Shown piece after piece: positions 38,801 through 48,609 of a DNA stretch of 64,000 nt. Source of the DNA: Nectonema munidae (lineage: Eukaryota > Nematomorpha > Nectonematoida > Nectonematidae); contig JAUIRK010000089.1 of NCBI GenBank assembly GCA_030549495.1, forward strand, positions 223,620 through 287,619. The letters are read 5' to 3'. Position numbers and translations under genes: made by a program. The notes under the pieces were generated by a model. The model did not search any database. It was not told where the DNA came from and saw nothing but the letters and a program-made list of their open reading frames with translations. Position 1 is the stretch's first letter, and the number at the start of each line of letters is the position of its first letter.

Positions 38801-41298
38801 GCAGAACTAATTTTAAAATTCTTGAAAGAAATGTCAGACGTAGAATGAAAATAAGCTGACACAATTATTGAGAATAAATTAGTATGCGCTTGAACTAGCA
38901 ATTCTTTGTTATCCTCAAAAGGGGTATGCTTTAAAGAATACAGTTTGGGTGGTAACTCAGTATTCACGTTCCATTTTAATCTTAGATTTGAAATATTTCG
39001 AAAAATAATGTCATTTTTATCATAAAATTGAGCATGAATAGAAACAGTTTGAGAAGTGGAAATAAGATAGGTTAGTTTATCCCTTACTTTAACAGTACAT
39101 GAAATTTCATCCCTCAAGAAACTGGATTGATGATAAGGTACTAATTTTAGCACTTGTGGGAGTTTACAGAAGGCTTTAATTTCAATGAAATTATCTTTCA
39201 TTTTATTTCCAGCATCGTACAAGAAAACGTTTTGAACATAAAGACGAATACTAAAGTCTCCAAGATTGAAACAAGTTATCATTAGAGTGTAGAACTCATT
39301 TTCAAACGTAACAGCCAACTTGATCATTTTTTTTTCACCTGACATAAGATGTGGCTTAACTTGGAGAGTGTAATTATCAACATATAAGTCATGAGGTCCG
39401 AACTCAGCACTAACAGATGATGAAGATCCTGGTAAAATAAGGAGAGAATCATTACTGTCAGATGTTAACGACAAATGATTAAAGCATGACACCTTCGCTA
39501 CTACTTTAAGTGAGTACACTTTGACTGTAATGAACGTAATACCACTCTTAATTCCAGTAACCTTTAGAGTCAAGCAAGAATTAAATCTACGCCCGACATT
39601 AATATTAAACGTAGCTATGGAATCATCTTCGAACATAATTTTGAATGGAAAATCTTCACACATAGAAAAGGGAATGTATTTATCCAGATGAAATCCATAT
39701 AAATTAATATCAACTTCTGAACTTCCCAAAACTTCAGCTTCAATAACTTTTTCCGATAGTTCTATTTTTATGGGATTAAGAACATAGATTTCTGTTTTTG
39801 CCGAAATACGAGAGTTGAGAGCGTCGGAAGCTTGAATAATAAAATTGTTTTGACTCTTAGAAGGAAAAACTTCTCCTTTTCCTATTTGATCAATGAAGGA
39901 ATTTGATTCGTCAGATGTTTTCCAAATATAACTGCCACTCCCACCTTCTGCTTTAATTTTAAACGTGTTACTATTTTCAAAAGTAGTGGAAAAAGTCAGA
40001 ATTTCAGGAGATAAAATGATTTCGCTCAAAACTGATACATTCTTGATACACGTGATAGAGTAATGTAGTTTTAATGAATTAACTGCAGTTAAAGAGGCAG
40101 AAATAGTAGCAGATCCTTTCTTTTTGGCCAAAATTTCAAAGGAAAACTCATTAAGTTCTTTCAAAATTTGAATGGGTCCATCAGTTGAAATGCTAATTTT
40201 CATGTTCTCACTTAAATAAACGCTTTTCAAGTTTGAATCAAACAAACGAATATAAATCGTATATTTATTGCCTTCTTGAAAGATCCAATTATTTTGAGAA
40301 AAAATAAACAAATCAATACTCGCTTTTTCTACAACGCTTATTGTAACAGATGGCAAATAATTTGCTAGTTCATCGTTGATAAATCGATCTTTAATACTTA
40401 AAACACAATTTCCAACACCTTTGGCAAAAATTGTTCCCTGTGTTTCATCCAATTCACAAAAATTTTCTTTGTCGACATGAAAATAGTACTGGGGAGATGG
40501 AAAACTTATATAATGTTCTCTACTATATCTTATGACCGTTCCTTTTATTGGTAGGAAGGTAGAAAGAAAAAGAGAAGTGTCGGAACTCGGTTGTATTTTC
40601 AAATTAACAATGACTGAAAACCCTAACGAATTTTGAATAACTTCAGTATATTTGGGACAATCCAAAACAGAATTAATTTTAAAAGAACCTGTCTTTATCC
40701 CCTCAAGTAAGACAGTAGCACCCCTTTTTCCAATTTCTTCTAACTTTTTGATGGACAAAGGAGCTTGGTACGATGACTTTTTAAACGGAACTATCTTGAT
40801 ATGCTCATTCACGCTTTCTGAAAAGATATTATTTGAAAATGAAAGACTCCAATTAAAAGCTATATTTTCTAGGGATGAAAATGTTTCAAGCTGATTATTC
40901 TGAGCTTTAACTTCAATTGGTACAGGTGCATCTTCTAAATAGAGTTCGCGAGCACTACTGACTAGTTTAATCGAATGAATTTTGTCAACAACGACATCGC
41001 AACGTAGAGAAATTTTGCTATGAATTTCTTCAGCAGATATAAAAGAGTTACTCCTTCTTTTTTCTTTTAAGACAGCCGAAATCAATGCTCTACTTGAGCA
41101 GCCCTCGGACGTGGGCTCAATTGGTTCGACGGAAACAACGTCTTCCTTCGTTGAAGCCCATTTGTAACAGCCGCCAGTCGTGCTTAGAACGTAACTCGAT
41201 TTCGCGACCGGGTCATAAGGAAGTAAAACTCTTGGAACATTCAGTTTATTTGCACTATTTTGACTGAAATTTAAACAAAGTAAAAGCAAAAAGAACAT
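35854..41298 (-). CDS. NUP210: nuclear pore membrane glycoprotein 210 homologue, intronless
   Basis: gp210/NUP210 is a type I membrane protein of the nuclear pore ring in the nuclear-envelope lumen. A single uninterrupted frame encodes 1814 residues, close to the roughly 1,890 of vertebrates. Residues 1-17 are a signal peptide (MFFLLLLCLNFSQN...). The mature N-terminus has LNVPRVLLPYDP and then GCYKW, matching the gp210 start 'LNIPKVLLPF ... GCYRW'. The long body is a series of beta-rich, Ig-like repeats (PLSIKKLEEIGKRG, GVGNCVLSIKD, GHVLLHIYF and similar), as in the family. One transmembrane segment at about 1740-1760 (YFSLAILSILLIGLNIYWY) is followed by a 54-residue tail, as in gp210. The start is the first ATG, directly before the signal peptide. 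The absence of introns is odd beside two multi-exon neighbours. Confidence 0.93.
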   Translation of the reverse strand: MFFLLLLCLNFSQNSANKLNVPRVLLPYDPVAKSSYVLSTTGGCYKWASTKEDVVSVEPIEPTSEGCSSRALISAVLKEKRRSNSFISAEEIHSKISLRCDVVVDKIHSIKLVSSARELYLEDAPVPIEVKAQNNQLETFSSLENIAFNWSLSFSNNIFSESVNEHIKIVPFKKSSYQAPLSIKKLEEIGKRGATVLLEGIKTGSFKINSVLDCPKYTEVIQNSLGFSVIVNLKIQPSSDTSLFLSTFLPIKGTVIRYSREHYISFPSPQYYFHVDKENFCELDETQGTIFAKGVGNCVLSIKDRFINDELANYLPSVTISVVEKASIDLFIFSQNNWIFQEGNKYTIYIRLFDSNLKSVYLSENMKISISTDGPIQILKELNEFSFEILAKKKGSATISASLTAVNSLKLHYSITCIKNVSVLSEIILSPEILTFSTTFENSNTFKIKAEGGSGSYIWKTSDESNSFIDQIGKGEVFPSKSQNNFIIQASDALNSRISAKTEIYVLNPIKIELSEKVIEAEVLGSSEVDINLYGFHLDKYIPFSMCEDFPFKIMFEDDSIATFNINVGRRFNSCLTLKVTGIKSGITFITVKVYSLKVVAKVSCFNHLSLTSDSNDSLLILPGSSSSVSAEFGPHDLYVDNYTLQVKPHLMSGEKKMIKLAVTFENEFYTLMITCFNLGDFSIRLYVQNVFLYDAGNKMKDNFIEIKAFCKLPQVLKLVPYHQSSFLRDEISCTVKVRDKLTYLISTSQTVSIHAQFYDKNDIIFRNISNLRLKWNVNTELPPKLYSLKHTPFEDNKELLVQAHTNLFSIIVSAYFHSTSDISFKNFKISSAIYFKVFAPLSPALSHISIFNDDKSDVSVPLLQGSGRFSINATEYLSYAQVGLDVGSNVLKLRPSSQSNFRIKILDVCTRDTAAIDVKISEVHKISFDVFPVIIVKDVICVNVFLQDSEANLISNHTFDIQTNVKNTKILSLKRSTSLFCQELSGNIFFELIAKEIGSTTISFNINLKDNKVISSESKMVDVVSDFDFSPKELTLARGCTFQPSLTHKFPYFFKKTFASKDHNTALVTSSDIILAKEPGHVLLHIYFSYVTPNNKTYKSCVKELFLKVVDVESVAIHSPTNQIIPGSKLPLTIFANSNPSLSPDFFATSIVPSIITWSISKNSAHFIQNNVSAMSYGNDFMKIFKPTLPGEYIVSVDYECFIFLLEPLANEEEYIKHMSVSSDKLKIVKSLKYSSSITISVISNILIENDFGEYRKLILTPNVHYRPSFNIASDLLNFELIPMSPPNLRSASITSKGIIQTGNLEENFLLFVSTKNMGEKVRNFSILVQVSHVTYFIVNEINDAQINSRYTLEVSFHNEIGEEFLAVSYAELQLELNRNDFLSLEREGNNMIAITPLHSGQTLVKLSRSIPDVKTGNNFHYFNIFTSIFLHSSPKHISLGQLFCLNSFITGSFDVDHKSVFVDLKSGLGISNVQGIFKVTLSDREKRLTSFLSIRDPDRLYLGPANKVNAENGEFIIYRFIFSTSKLAPDCLFHKLENKFALDSFISKIFSCSIESKRDIKFVESIKAEYDEDAKATVCSLKLKVNTDTLADKLDLTLKVGLVSYPLLASSVQFFVYPSFFILSTNFIDFFLNNKYFALKVKGHPEVIRDLEISGEYSHFIHKLPAVFDSTKRAVIPLKLREDYRCKGTKIGKIAFYSSVINETITLPVIIYCFDKDAMIKDESSKSDYGLSSFLQSNLYFSLAILSILLIGLNIYWYKQSEVIYSSNISFKQPIHQVNQNTSGGIHLWSKHGNASRMCDPHNINFLSKSYS

Positions 41299-41381
41299 TT
41301 TAATTTCTAAAAAGTAAGCAAAAATATTAAATAAAATTTTTAATTATCACACACATATTACATGTACAAAGATTCAAAGGT

Positions 41382-41664
41382 TTATATTGAATAAAGATGG
41401 AATATTTCATCATGGTAAAATCCAATTGGTATTTTATCACGGGCAAGTCCTAGATTTTGTACAGCTTCCTCTGCAGTGAAAAGCAGCGAACTTTGAGCAG
41501 CCTTATAACATAAAGTATGGAGAAGTTTTCTCAAAAGAAGTCATTTATTGAGAGGAGGATAACGCGATGGAGTGGTGAAAATAGAAGGATCAAAACGAAT
41601 TGAGTAAAAAGTATGCAAAAACGCGTAGTTGATTGAAAAGTTGAATGATTTAGAGCAAAAATTT
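41382..41664 (-). pseudogene. unidentified coding-like fragment just upstream of NUP210
   Basis: On the minus strand one frame runs from about 41664 to a TAA at 41382 with a single internal TGA. The first part reads NYAFLHTFYSIRFDPSIF and TTPSRYPPLNK before the TGA. The second reads LLLRKLLHTLCYKAAQSS and LLFTAEEAVQNLGLARDKI. Amphipathic, helix-like and protein-like in composition, it resembles a real protein rather than chance, but I cannot name it. It could be the decayed end of another gene, a retrocopy, or part of the 5' region of the NUP210 transcript, whose ATG is 84 bases downstream. Confidence 0.3.
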
Positions 41665-42294
41665 GATGCGTAGCAGGAAGCCTAACGGCGATTTTGAAAG
41701 AGCACCTATAAATTGTTGTGTAGCGGTACCGCCAAGCTTTATGGCTCTGGGAAAAAGAAGTGCTTCACTAAATTGTATTGCAAAGAAGAGGCTCGTCCGT
41801 CAGTACTAAAACTATGTACATTACAGTGGTTCTCAACCTCTTGTTTTGTTGCAGAAAAGATTAAACTAGCAAAATCATATGAAAACTGTCAGGATTTCGT
41901 AAAATTATCGATCTATTATTGTACTGTACATAGGTTGTAGTAAAGTTGTTTTATATCTATGGGTTCATGAAGGTTTTATTAAGAGTCTATAAAAAAAATT
42001 TTAACTTATATTATAATACTTTAAATTTATGTTTTTTGTCTGTATTTTTAATTTTGAATAAATAAATAAATTTCTCTTTTTTGCTAGTAAATTTCTTACA
42101 ACTTTGATTTAGCTTCAGTATTTCTAACACTGCAATGAATAATTCGTTTTCAATTACATATAGTATTTTCACTTTAGGTTTTTTCCCCAGATCTTTTTTA
42201 AGCAAAAAACAAAGACATTTCTTCGAATAAACCACTTCTTATGGCGTTAATTCAATGATTGATTGTACCAACTATTTCAGGTATATGCAGAATA
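41665..42294. other. non-coding stretch with a lone hAT-like end
   Basis: Contains CAGTGGTTCTCAACCTC at 41824-41840, identical in form to hAT terminal repeats, but no partner end or target duplication was found. Otherwise AT-rich. Confidence 0.4.
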
Positions 42295-42542
42295 CAGGGG
42301 AGCGCATCCATTGGTTAGGAGGCAAACTTTTTTTTATGATTTTTAAAATATATTTTAAACAATTGTCTGAAACTCAACCGTTAAACAAGTAAAGTAATAT
42401 GTAAAGTCTTTTAATGATATAAAAAAGATAAAAAATGAAATTATTGGTGGAGCGAAAGCCTTTTTCACCCCCGTTAAAATCACATTGGGAGGGGGAGTGG
42501 CGCCGACCGCCACCACTCCCCTTCTGAATGCGCGCGCCCCTG
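42295..42542. mobile_element. hAT-type MITE
   Basis: 248-bp element. Left end CAGGGGAGCGCATCCA; right end, reverse-complemented, CAGGGGCGCGCGCATTCA. Flanking octamers GCAGAATA and ACTGAATA match at 6 of 8 positions. Interior includes a GC-rich palindromic patch (GGAGTGGCGCC ... CCACTCC). Confidence 0.6.
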
Positions 42543-43570
42543 ACTGAATAGTATTAATATAGCTTCACCTGGAAAGCCATACGATCAAATTCTCTATTTG
42601 TGATTTTTATTTTTGAATAACATTTAGTTATGCCTTTTTTTTTATGAAAATAATGAATCTTTTTGATAGGAAAGAACGATAAAAAGATAATTATTTTCCA
42701 CAAAATATGAAATACTTGTATTTAAGTGTAATACAAAAATGAGCTCTTTTATCAGTATAAAAAATTTTCTCCAAGGTACAATTTTTGTTAATTTATTCAA
42801 TCAACTTAATAATTACAAAAATATTAATAAATAATTAAAAAGTAATAAAGTTATCAAAAATCTAAACTTCAAAAAAAATTACAAAAGGAAATGATGCATT
42901 CTTAACCAAATTTCCTGAAAATTTTTTGAAAAAAAAAGAAACTTGAAAAATTGAACTAAAAAGCAAGGCTGGGCAATCGGAGTCGGTTGACATTATAAAG
43001 GGGTACGAGTCGAAGTCGATATGAAATTGGAGTGAGTTATTTTTAAGAAGTAAAAACAATTTTTTAATGATTTTAAATAAAGAAAAAGAGTTTTATTTTT
43101 GTAAGCATATGGAGTGAATCATCTTTAGTTTTTGAGTTGGCGTCAACTTTATTAAGTTTTTAAGTATAGGAGTCGGAATCCGATATTTTTGCTTCGTAGA
43201 GGAGGAACTTAAAGTGAAAAAGAACAAACTAAAGGTTCAAATTATTGAATCAGGAATATTAGACTACTCTTGATCCGTATAAACGTGCGCATCGATACTC
43301 TTACCTCTCTTCAGTGAAACTCTTTCCAAATAGGAGTACTGAACCGACCAAACAAAAAATCCCTTTCTCTAAAGTCTACAATAGATATTTCATTCTAATT
43401 CTACAAGTGCTAAAGATGAGTTTCTTTGAAGTCGAAACATCGCATTCATAATATTTTTCAATTACACATTCACTAAACAAGTCTTCGAGAAATTTTTTAT
43501 TAATTGATAAATTATGAGAAATTTCGCTCTGCCTCTCTCAAAAATTCAAAGATTTGCGCTCCCATTTTAA

Positions 43571-43694
43571 CCCTTTAAGAACCAGTGTTACGCCGGTGTC
43601 CTAAGAAATGGAAATCGTCTGCATTAAATATAATTTATTCTATTGGAAAAGAAAACAGGTGATTAATCTTGAAAAATGTGGTCCTTAAAAAGCT
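43571..43694. mobile_element. piggyBac-like MITE (copy A)
   Basis: TTAA (43567-43570) then CCCTTTAAGAACCAGTG; right side GTGGTCCTTAAA near 43680, with TTAA at 43695. The interior (AAATGGAAATCGTCTGC ... GGAAAAGAAAAC) matches the copy at 58130. Short, non-coding and partly self-complementary. Confidence 0.55.
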
Positions 43695-43821
43695 TTAAGT
43701 CATATATTTTGGAAATCTATTTCGAATAATTAAAAATTTCTTTAAATAATAAATTTTGAATAATACAAAAAACGCCCCCCTCTCCCAAAAAAATTGAGTA
43801 TGTGCACCCTTCGTCTAGAAC

Positions 43822-45565
43822 AGCGGTTCTTAATCTTTTTTTTATTGTATTACACCACATAGTTATTTTTATAGGATTTCACTTGGCATAAAAATAGAAA
43901 AAAAATAAATTATATGGTTTAATTTATTGAAAATAATACAAACAAAACATATTTACAAGTACTAAAAAAGTTAAAATCCATAAAACTATTAAAAATCATA
44001 TAAAATTTACTCTGCCTCAATGGAAAAGTTGGTATTTTTTTGCAACTAAAAGTTTATCAAAGCAAGGAGCAATGTTTGAGAAACAACACCTCATGTCTGC
44101 ATCAATTACAAGTTTATTATCTTCAGTTGTTTTTAAGGCCAGCATTGCAGAGAATCCAGTTTCGAAGCGATAGATTGAAGGAGACTGAATTGATAAATTC
44201 AGAGCACGCATGGAAATAATAGGATGTTCACTTTTTAATTTCGCCAAAAATGTTGGAAGTTCTTGTTTAGAGAAATCAAGTTCTAACTGAGTATCTTCAC
44301 GAATTTGAAGAAATTCTACCTTAGCAGCAACATCACTGACATTGATGGTATTCTCGCTCATTGAAAAGGGTCTGTAAATCCACAGGTCAGTACCCTGAAG
44401 AGAAATGTTGAAAGAATTTATCTCTGAGAAGAAATCAGTGAGGTAAGCAATCTTAGATACAAAAAGATCGCCTTTTATTTTTTAATAAAAAATTATCTTT
44501 TGAAGTACAACCTTACTCCATCACTATTGTTATTTGTTCTCAAAGTTGTAATACTCAATTCAGAACTTTAGCATGCAAAAACCATCGTACCTCCGTGTGA
44601 AAAAGAAGAACAAAAAACAGCAAAACTCTTAAAGTAGTAGCGCTCTTTTGGATGTGGTTTACAATCTTAAGAACGAGCGTGAGCACTTGTAGATCAAATA
44701 GAAGAATTTTCATTTCCAAAGCATAACGATGAATCATGCAATGAGTGAATGAGACATGGGGAGCAACATTCTTTACAAAGGCTTTAAACACGCATTTGCA
44801 ACTAATCATAGAAGGAGCCCTATCTATACACAATCCAACAAGGTCTTTCCAACTCAAGTCATGCTTGATAAGAAAGCTTCCTAGAATTTTGAAAATATCT
44901 TCTCGACGAGTTGTTGTACACAGTTGTTTTGAGAACAAGTACTCTTTTAAAATTTCTTTATCTAGGTAACGAACATAAACAAGAAGTTGAGAACACGATG
45001 CAACCTATGTAGAATCATCTAGTTGCAATGAATAAATGCGACTAAACTTCACAGCACTCAATACTTCAGTAAAATATCTCCACTCATGTCCGAAATACAA
45101 CTTTTAATTTTATCATTTGATAGGGAAATTGCTTTTAACTATTTTGCTTTTTCTCCAAGAATTGTCGTTTTTGTTGTTCTATAAATTTAATATAATTTAT
45201 AATTCACGGCTTAATCAGTTCTTCCTCAATAGTAAGGTTTTTTTAGTCCACGCAAATTTTAAGGCAAATTTATATGACGCCTCCGACGCTGCCTTGTTAT
45301 GACGAACAAAATGACTTGTGGAATCAATATGACTCACTTTTAAAGAAACTCCTTTTTGCTTAAAATATGTCAAACTTTTGTTCATTAGTTGACTGTGAAG
45401 AGATTCAAAATACATATTTAGCTTGTTTGGTTTCACACTCTAATAACTCAAAACATTACCACAAATAACGCATTGCGACTTAACCACAGAGATTTGAAAA
45501 ATACTTGTGAAGCCCATCTTGACAAAAGCTTCATTGTATACACGTTTTTTAAGAATATGAGCAAA
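43822..45565 (-). pseudogene. ZBED5-like hAT transposase relic (copy 3)
   Basis: On the minus strand, from high to low coordinates. At 45560-45440: KRVYNEAFVKMGFTSIF with a BED-finger half CVICGNV. At 45436-45215: KPNKLNMYFESLHSQLMNKS and ASEASYKFALKFAWTKK. At 44938-44555: IFKILGSFLIKHDLSWKDLV, CIDRAPSM, FTHCMIHRYALEMK and TEVRWFL. At 44361-44017: the C-terminal region LPTFLAKLKSEHPIISMRAL with FSAMLALKTTEDNKLVIDAD. All are collinear with ZBED5-type hAT proteins. A hAT-like end CAGCGGTTCTTAATC begins at 43822; the other end was not found. Inactive; family firm. Confidence 0.85.
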
Positions 45566-47319
45566 AAAATAAAAATTAGCTACAGAAATTCATAGATATA
45601 AAAATTAAATAGAAATCAATAATATATTCCTTCAGTAGAATTCTATATATGTGAACTGGTAATGTTGCTGAATCAGTGTATGATTTTTTTGTCCAAACAA
45701 TACCATTTTGTCACAACTAAAAACCTTAGTGCCTTCACTTTTTACAAACTCTACAAATTGAACCTGAAACACGATTATATCCTTTTAATCTAAAATAGTA
45801 GCCTCCCTATCTCTAATAACACTATAAATTCCACTTCGTTACATCCACTAGCATTCAAATCTTCTTGCAGTTTTAGCCAACTAATCATTGTGCAATTATC
45901 TAGTTTTTTCGCTTATTATATCGTCGCTTATCCAGCAAATTCCTTCTTGTTTATTTAAATTAAGAATAATTTTCCTACATTTTCAAAATTTAAAAGCTTT
46001 ACTTCGATAACATTATTTTGTTTTTCACTCTTTCCTATTATATATTCAACAAATAGGTATCAAGTGGCCTTAATATCATGTGCACTCCAAGGCTTAAGAT
46101 TACTTGGAGATCAAACATCATTTTATTAAAATAAACACTTTCTTTCTACGAATCTTGATACTTTTTAAAAAAAATTATCAGTATGCATTTAAAATGACAT
46201 ATTAAGCTAATAACGCAAGTTTGCCCGATTTAGTTGCATTACGGTTTTTCATTAATCAACCTTAAAATTACAAAAAAAAAAAGGTTTTAGAAAAATTTAT
46301 TTGAAATATGGTTAATTATTTATTAAGTATAAGAATTCCCTTTTTATTTACCAAGTATTTCTGATATTAAATATTTTTATAAGGAATAGAAATTTTTGTT
46401 CTTGATTTATTTCAGAAATATTTTTGTACAGGTTCTATTTTTAAAATTTAACATCCCTAGGAAAAATATCCAATAATTATTTCTCAATAAATAAAAGATT
46501 GACAGAATTTAAAAAAATGGGAACATTTTAATTCATAATAATTATTGAAATAAAAATTTACGTCTTGAAAAACAAAAATAAGACGTTTTTGAGCCAAATT
46601 TAGGAATTCATTTAAAAAAAGCCGCAATAGTTGGAGTATTACAAGCGCAAAAAGTTTAAAATATTAATTTTTTTTATCCTGTTTCTCGTTTGTTTTAAAA
46701 AATTATACACACTTTTATAAAAATTTCTTTGCATGTTTTTGGCATGTCTTATCTCCTTTAAACTGCATCCTCTTGACGTCAGTCACTAAAGGATGTAGAA
46801 ATTAAAATCTTTTTAATGGGGATGTTCTCATTTCACATAACACAATGCTCATCTTGCAGACCATAATTTCTAAGATTAAGGTGTTATAACTTTTGAATTT
46901 TAATGATTATTACAAGTAGTAGGATTCAGCCGGTTCTTTAGAACCGTCTCATAGAATTTTGTGAGTTCATAGAACCGGCTACAGTAAGCAAATGTATTTT
47001 TGAAAAGAACTCTATGTTTTTAAGGAAGACTATTTGATTTACAGTAATATAACTGAAATGGAAATTTTTTTTCACTTTTTATTAAAATATATACAGTAGA
47101 CTCGCTCCTAAAGACCAGACCTCTAAAATAACCAGGCCACCATTGCTACCATTTTTTCGCAGTCGCAATTTTCGTGTATCTTTCATCTAGGTATTTAGTC
47201 CCTTTAAAATAAACAGCCCTCTATTCAGGTATACCACAGCTTGATCTAGTCCCAACTCTAGTTTTTACACTCTATAATACGACCACCTGTCGTTTTGCAT
47301 CAACATTTATTGTTTTATA
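45566..47319. other. non-coding stretch with small inverted repeats
   Basis: AT-rich. A perfect 10-bp inverted repeat AGCCGGTTCT / AGAACCGGCT (46928-46937 and 46971-46980) marks a small foldback. A pogo-like end, TA|CAGTAGACTCGCTCCT, starts near 47092, and GACCACCTG near 47282 may belong to its other side, but the boundaries are not clear. Confidence 0.4.
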
Positions 47320-47327
47320 AATGCAAG

Positions 47328-47812
47328 CAGTAACGTAGCCAGACATTTATATTCGGAGGGGCCAAATGGGTCACTAATATACTGCCTTTGTCTAAAATTA
47401 AAGCATCACATGCTGCTTATAAAAACTCTTCTCTTTGTGGTTATAATCTCCTTTCTTTACTTGTTTCCTATTCTTTGTTAAGTTTTTGGATTTTATCATG
47501 GTTAATATTTCTTATCTTCGTTTCTCATAGCAAAGAGAAATTTTTTATTGTAAATTTGCTTTCTTATTACAGGTAGAATCTGTAATAGGTAGGTAGATCT
47601 TACAAGGTTAACTGTTTGATCGTTGCCGTCAATGATATCAATAATTTTTCTTATTTTGATTTTACTTCCTTTATATTGTTAGTATAAGTCCATAGTCAAA
47701 AATTAATTCATTATTTCATTTTAATTTGTAAATTTCAATTTTTTGTTGGTGGGGCCCATAACTTAGATAGAGGGGCCTGGCCCCAAGTGCCCCATAGATG
47801 GCTACGTGGCTG
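47328..47812. mobile_element. hAT-type non-autonomous element with perfect 8-bp duplication
   Basis: 485-bp element. Left end CAGTAACGTAGCCAGACA; right end, reverse-complemented, CAGCCACGTAGCCATCTA. It is flanked on both sides by the identical octamer AATGCAAG (47320-47327 and 47813-47820), the hAT signature. Subterminal GGGGCC blocks lie at both ends. No recognisable coding remnant. Confidence 0.85.
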
Positions 47813-48609
47813 AATGCAAGCATCATCACTGTCAAGTTTCAACCAACAAAGATTATGGCTTCAATTTCAAGCGACAAAGCGCAAATAAACTATGAAAAGA
47901 ATATGAGTAATTTTCAAATCGAAAAAATCAATTTCAAACTGTCTCTATAAAAAGGCTTTATTTTGCTATTCATTCTCTATAGGGAGAACCACTGTTGTTT
48001 TTGTATTACACTGCATGATCCTTGTAAAGTGACGTTTTTCAAACATATGGAAGTATCAGAAAGAAAGAAGAATTTGATTGAATATAAGTACCAATAAATC
48101 TTGTCAAATAATTTTTATGTGTAGAATAACGTCCGGCAAATCATTCATCGCAATATAAACACTGTTTAGTTTTGTAATTTGCTATTTGTTCTCTCTTTCA
48201 TTGAATTTCATTTTCTAAAGCTTTTTTTGCTAAATTGTTTAATTAGATTTATTTACTGAGATATGACTAAGTGATTTCAAAAAAATTTTGAATCTTTACT
48301 TTGGAAAAATATTCAATGACATTTGAAAGCTTTAAAAATTAAGAATATTGTTGTCAACATATCCAGAGTTTGTTTTTTCGGTTTTTTGTGTAGAATAATT
48401 TTTAGTACAATAAGTATAAAAGTGTTTAAGATTTCAATTAAATTGCGGTTATATCGTTTGTGCAAATGATATAATTATGCAGTGAATAAAAAACGCATAA
48501 TTTAATACCTTAAAAAATTTAGCAATGTAATTTAAATTAATTAAACTTTATGAAGGTTTGTCGAAATGTTTGAACTTTCAGTTTACAACTTAGAAGTCTT
48601 ATTGTAACA
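47813..48609. other. AT-rich non-coding stretch
   Basis: No coding or repeat structure recognised apart from the target duplication copy at its start. Confidence 0.45.

Noticed and set aside
42970-43200. Recurring GGAGTCGG motifs
   Set aside because: Only a few scattered copies without regular spacing; not a tandem array.
47092-47300. pogo-type MITE next to the hAT element
   Set aside because: A left end is plausible but the right end is not clear and no TA-flanked partner could be fixed.
41824-47996. CAGTGGTTCTC at 41824 and GAGAACCACTG ending near 47996 as ends of one 6-kb hAT element
   Set aside because: The flanking octamers (GTACATTA and TTGTTTTT) do not match and unrelated complete elements lie between.
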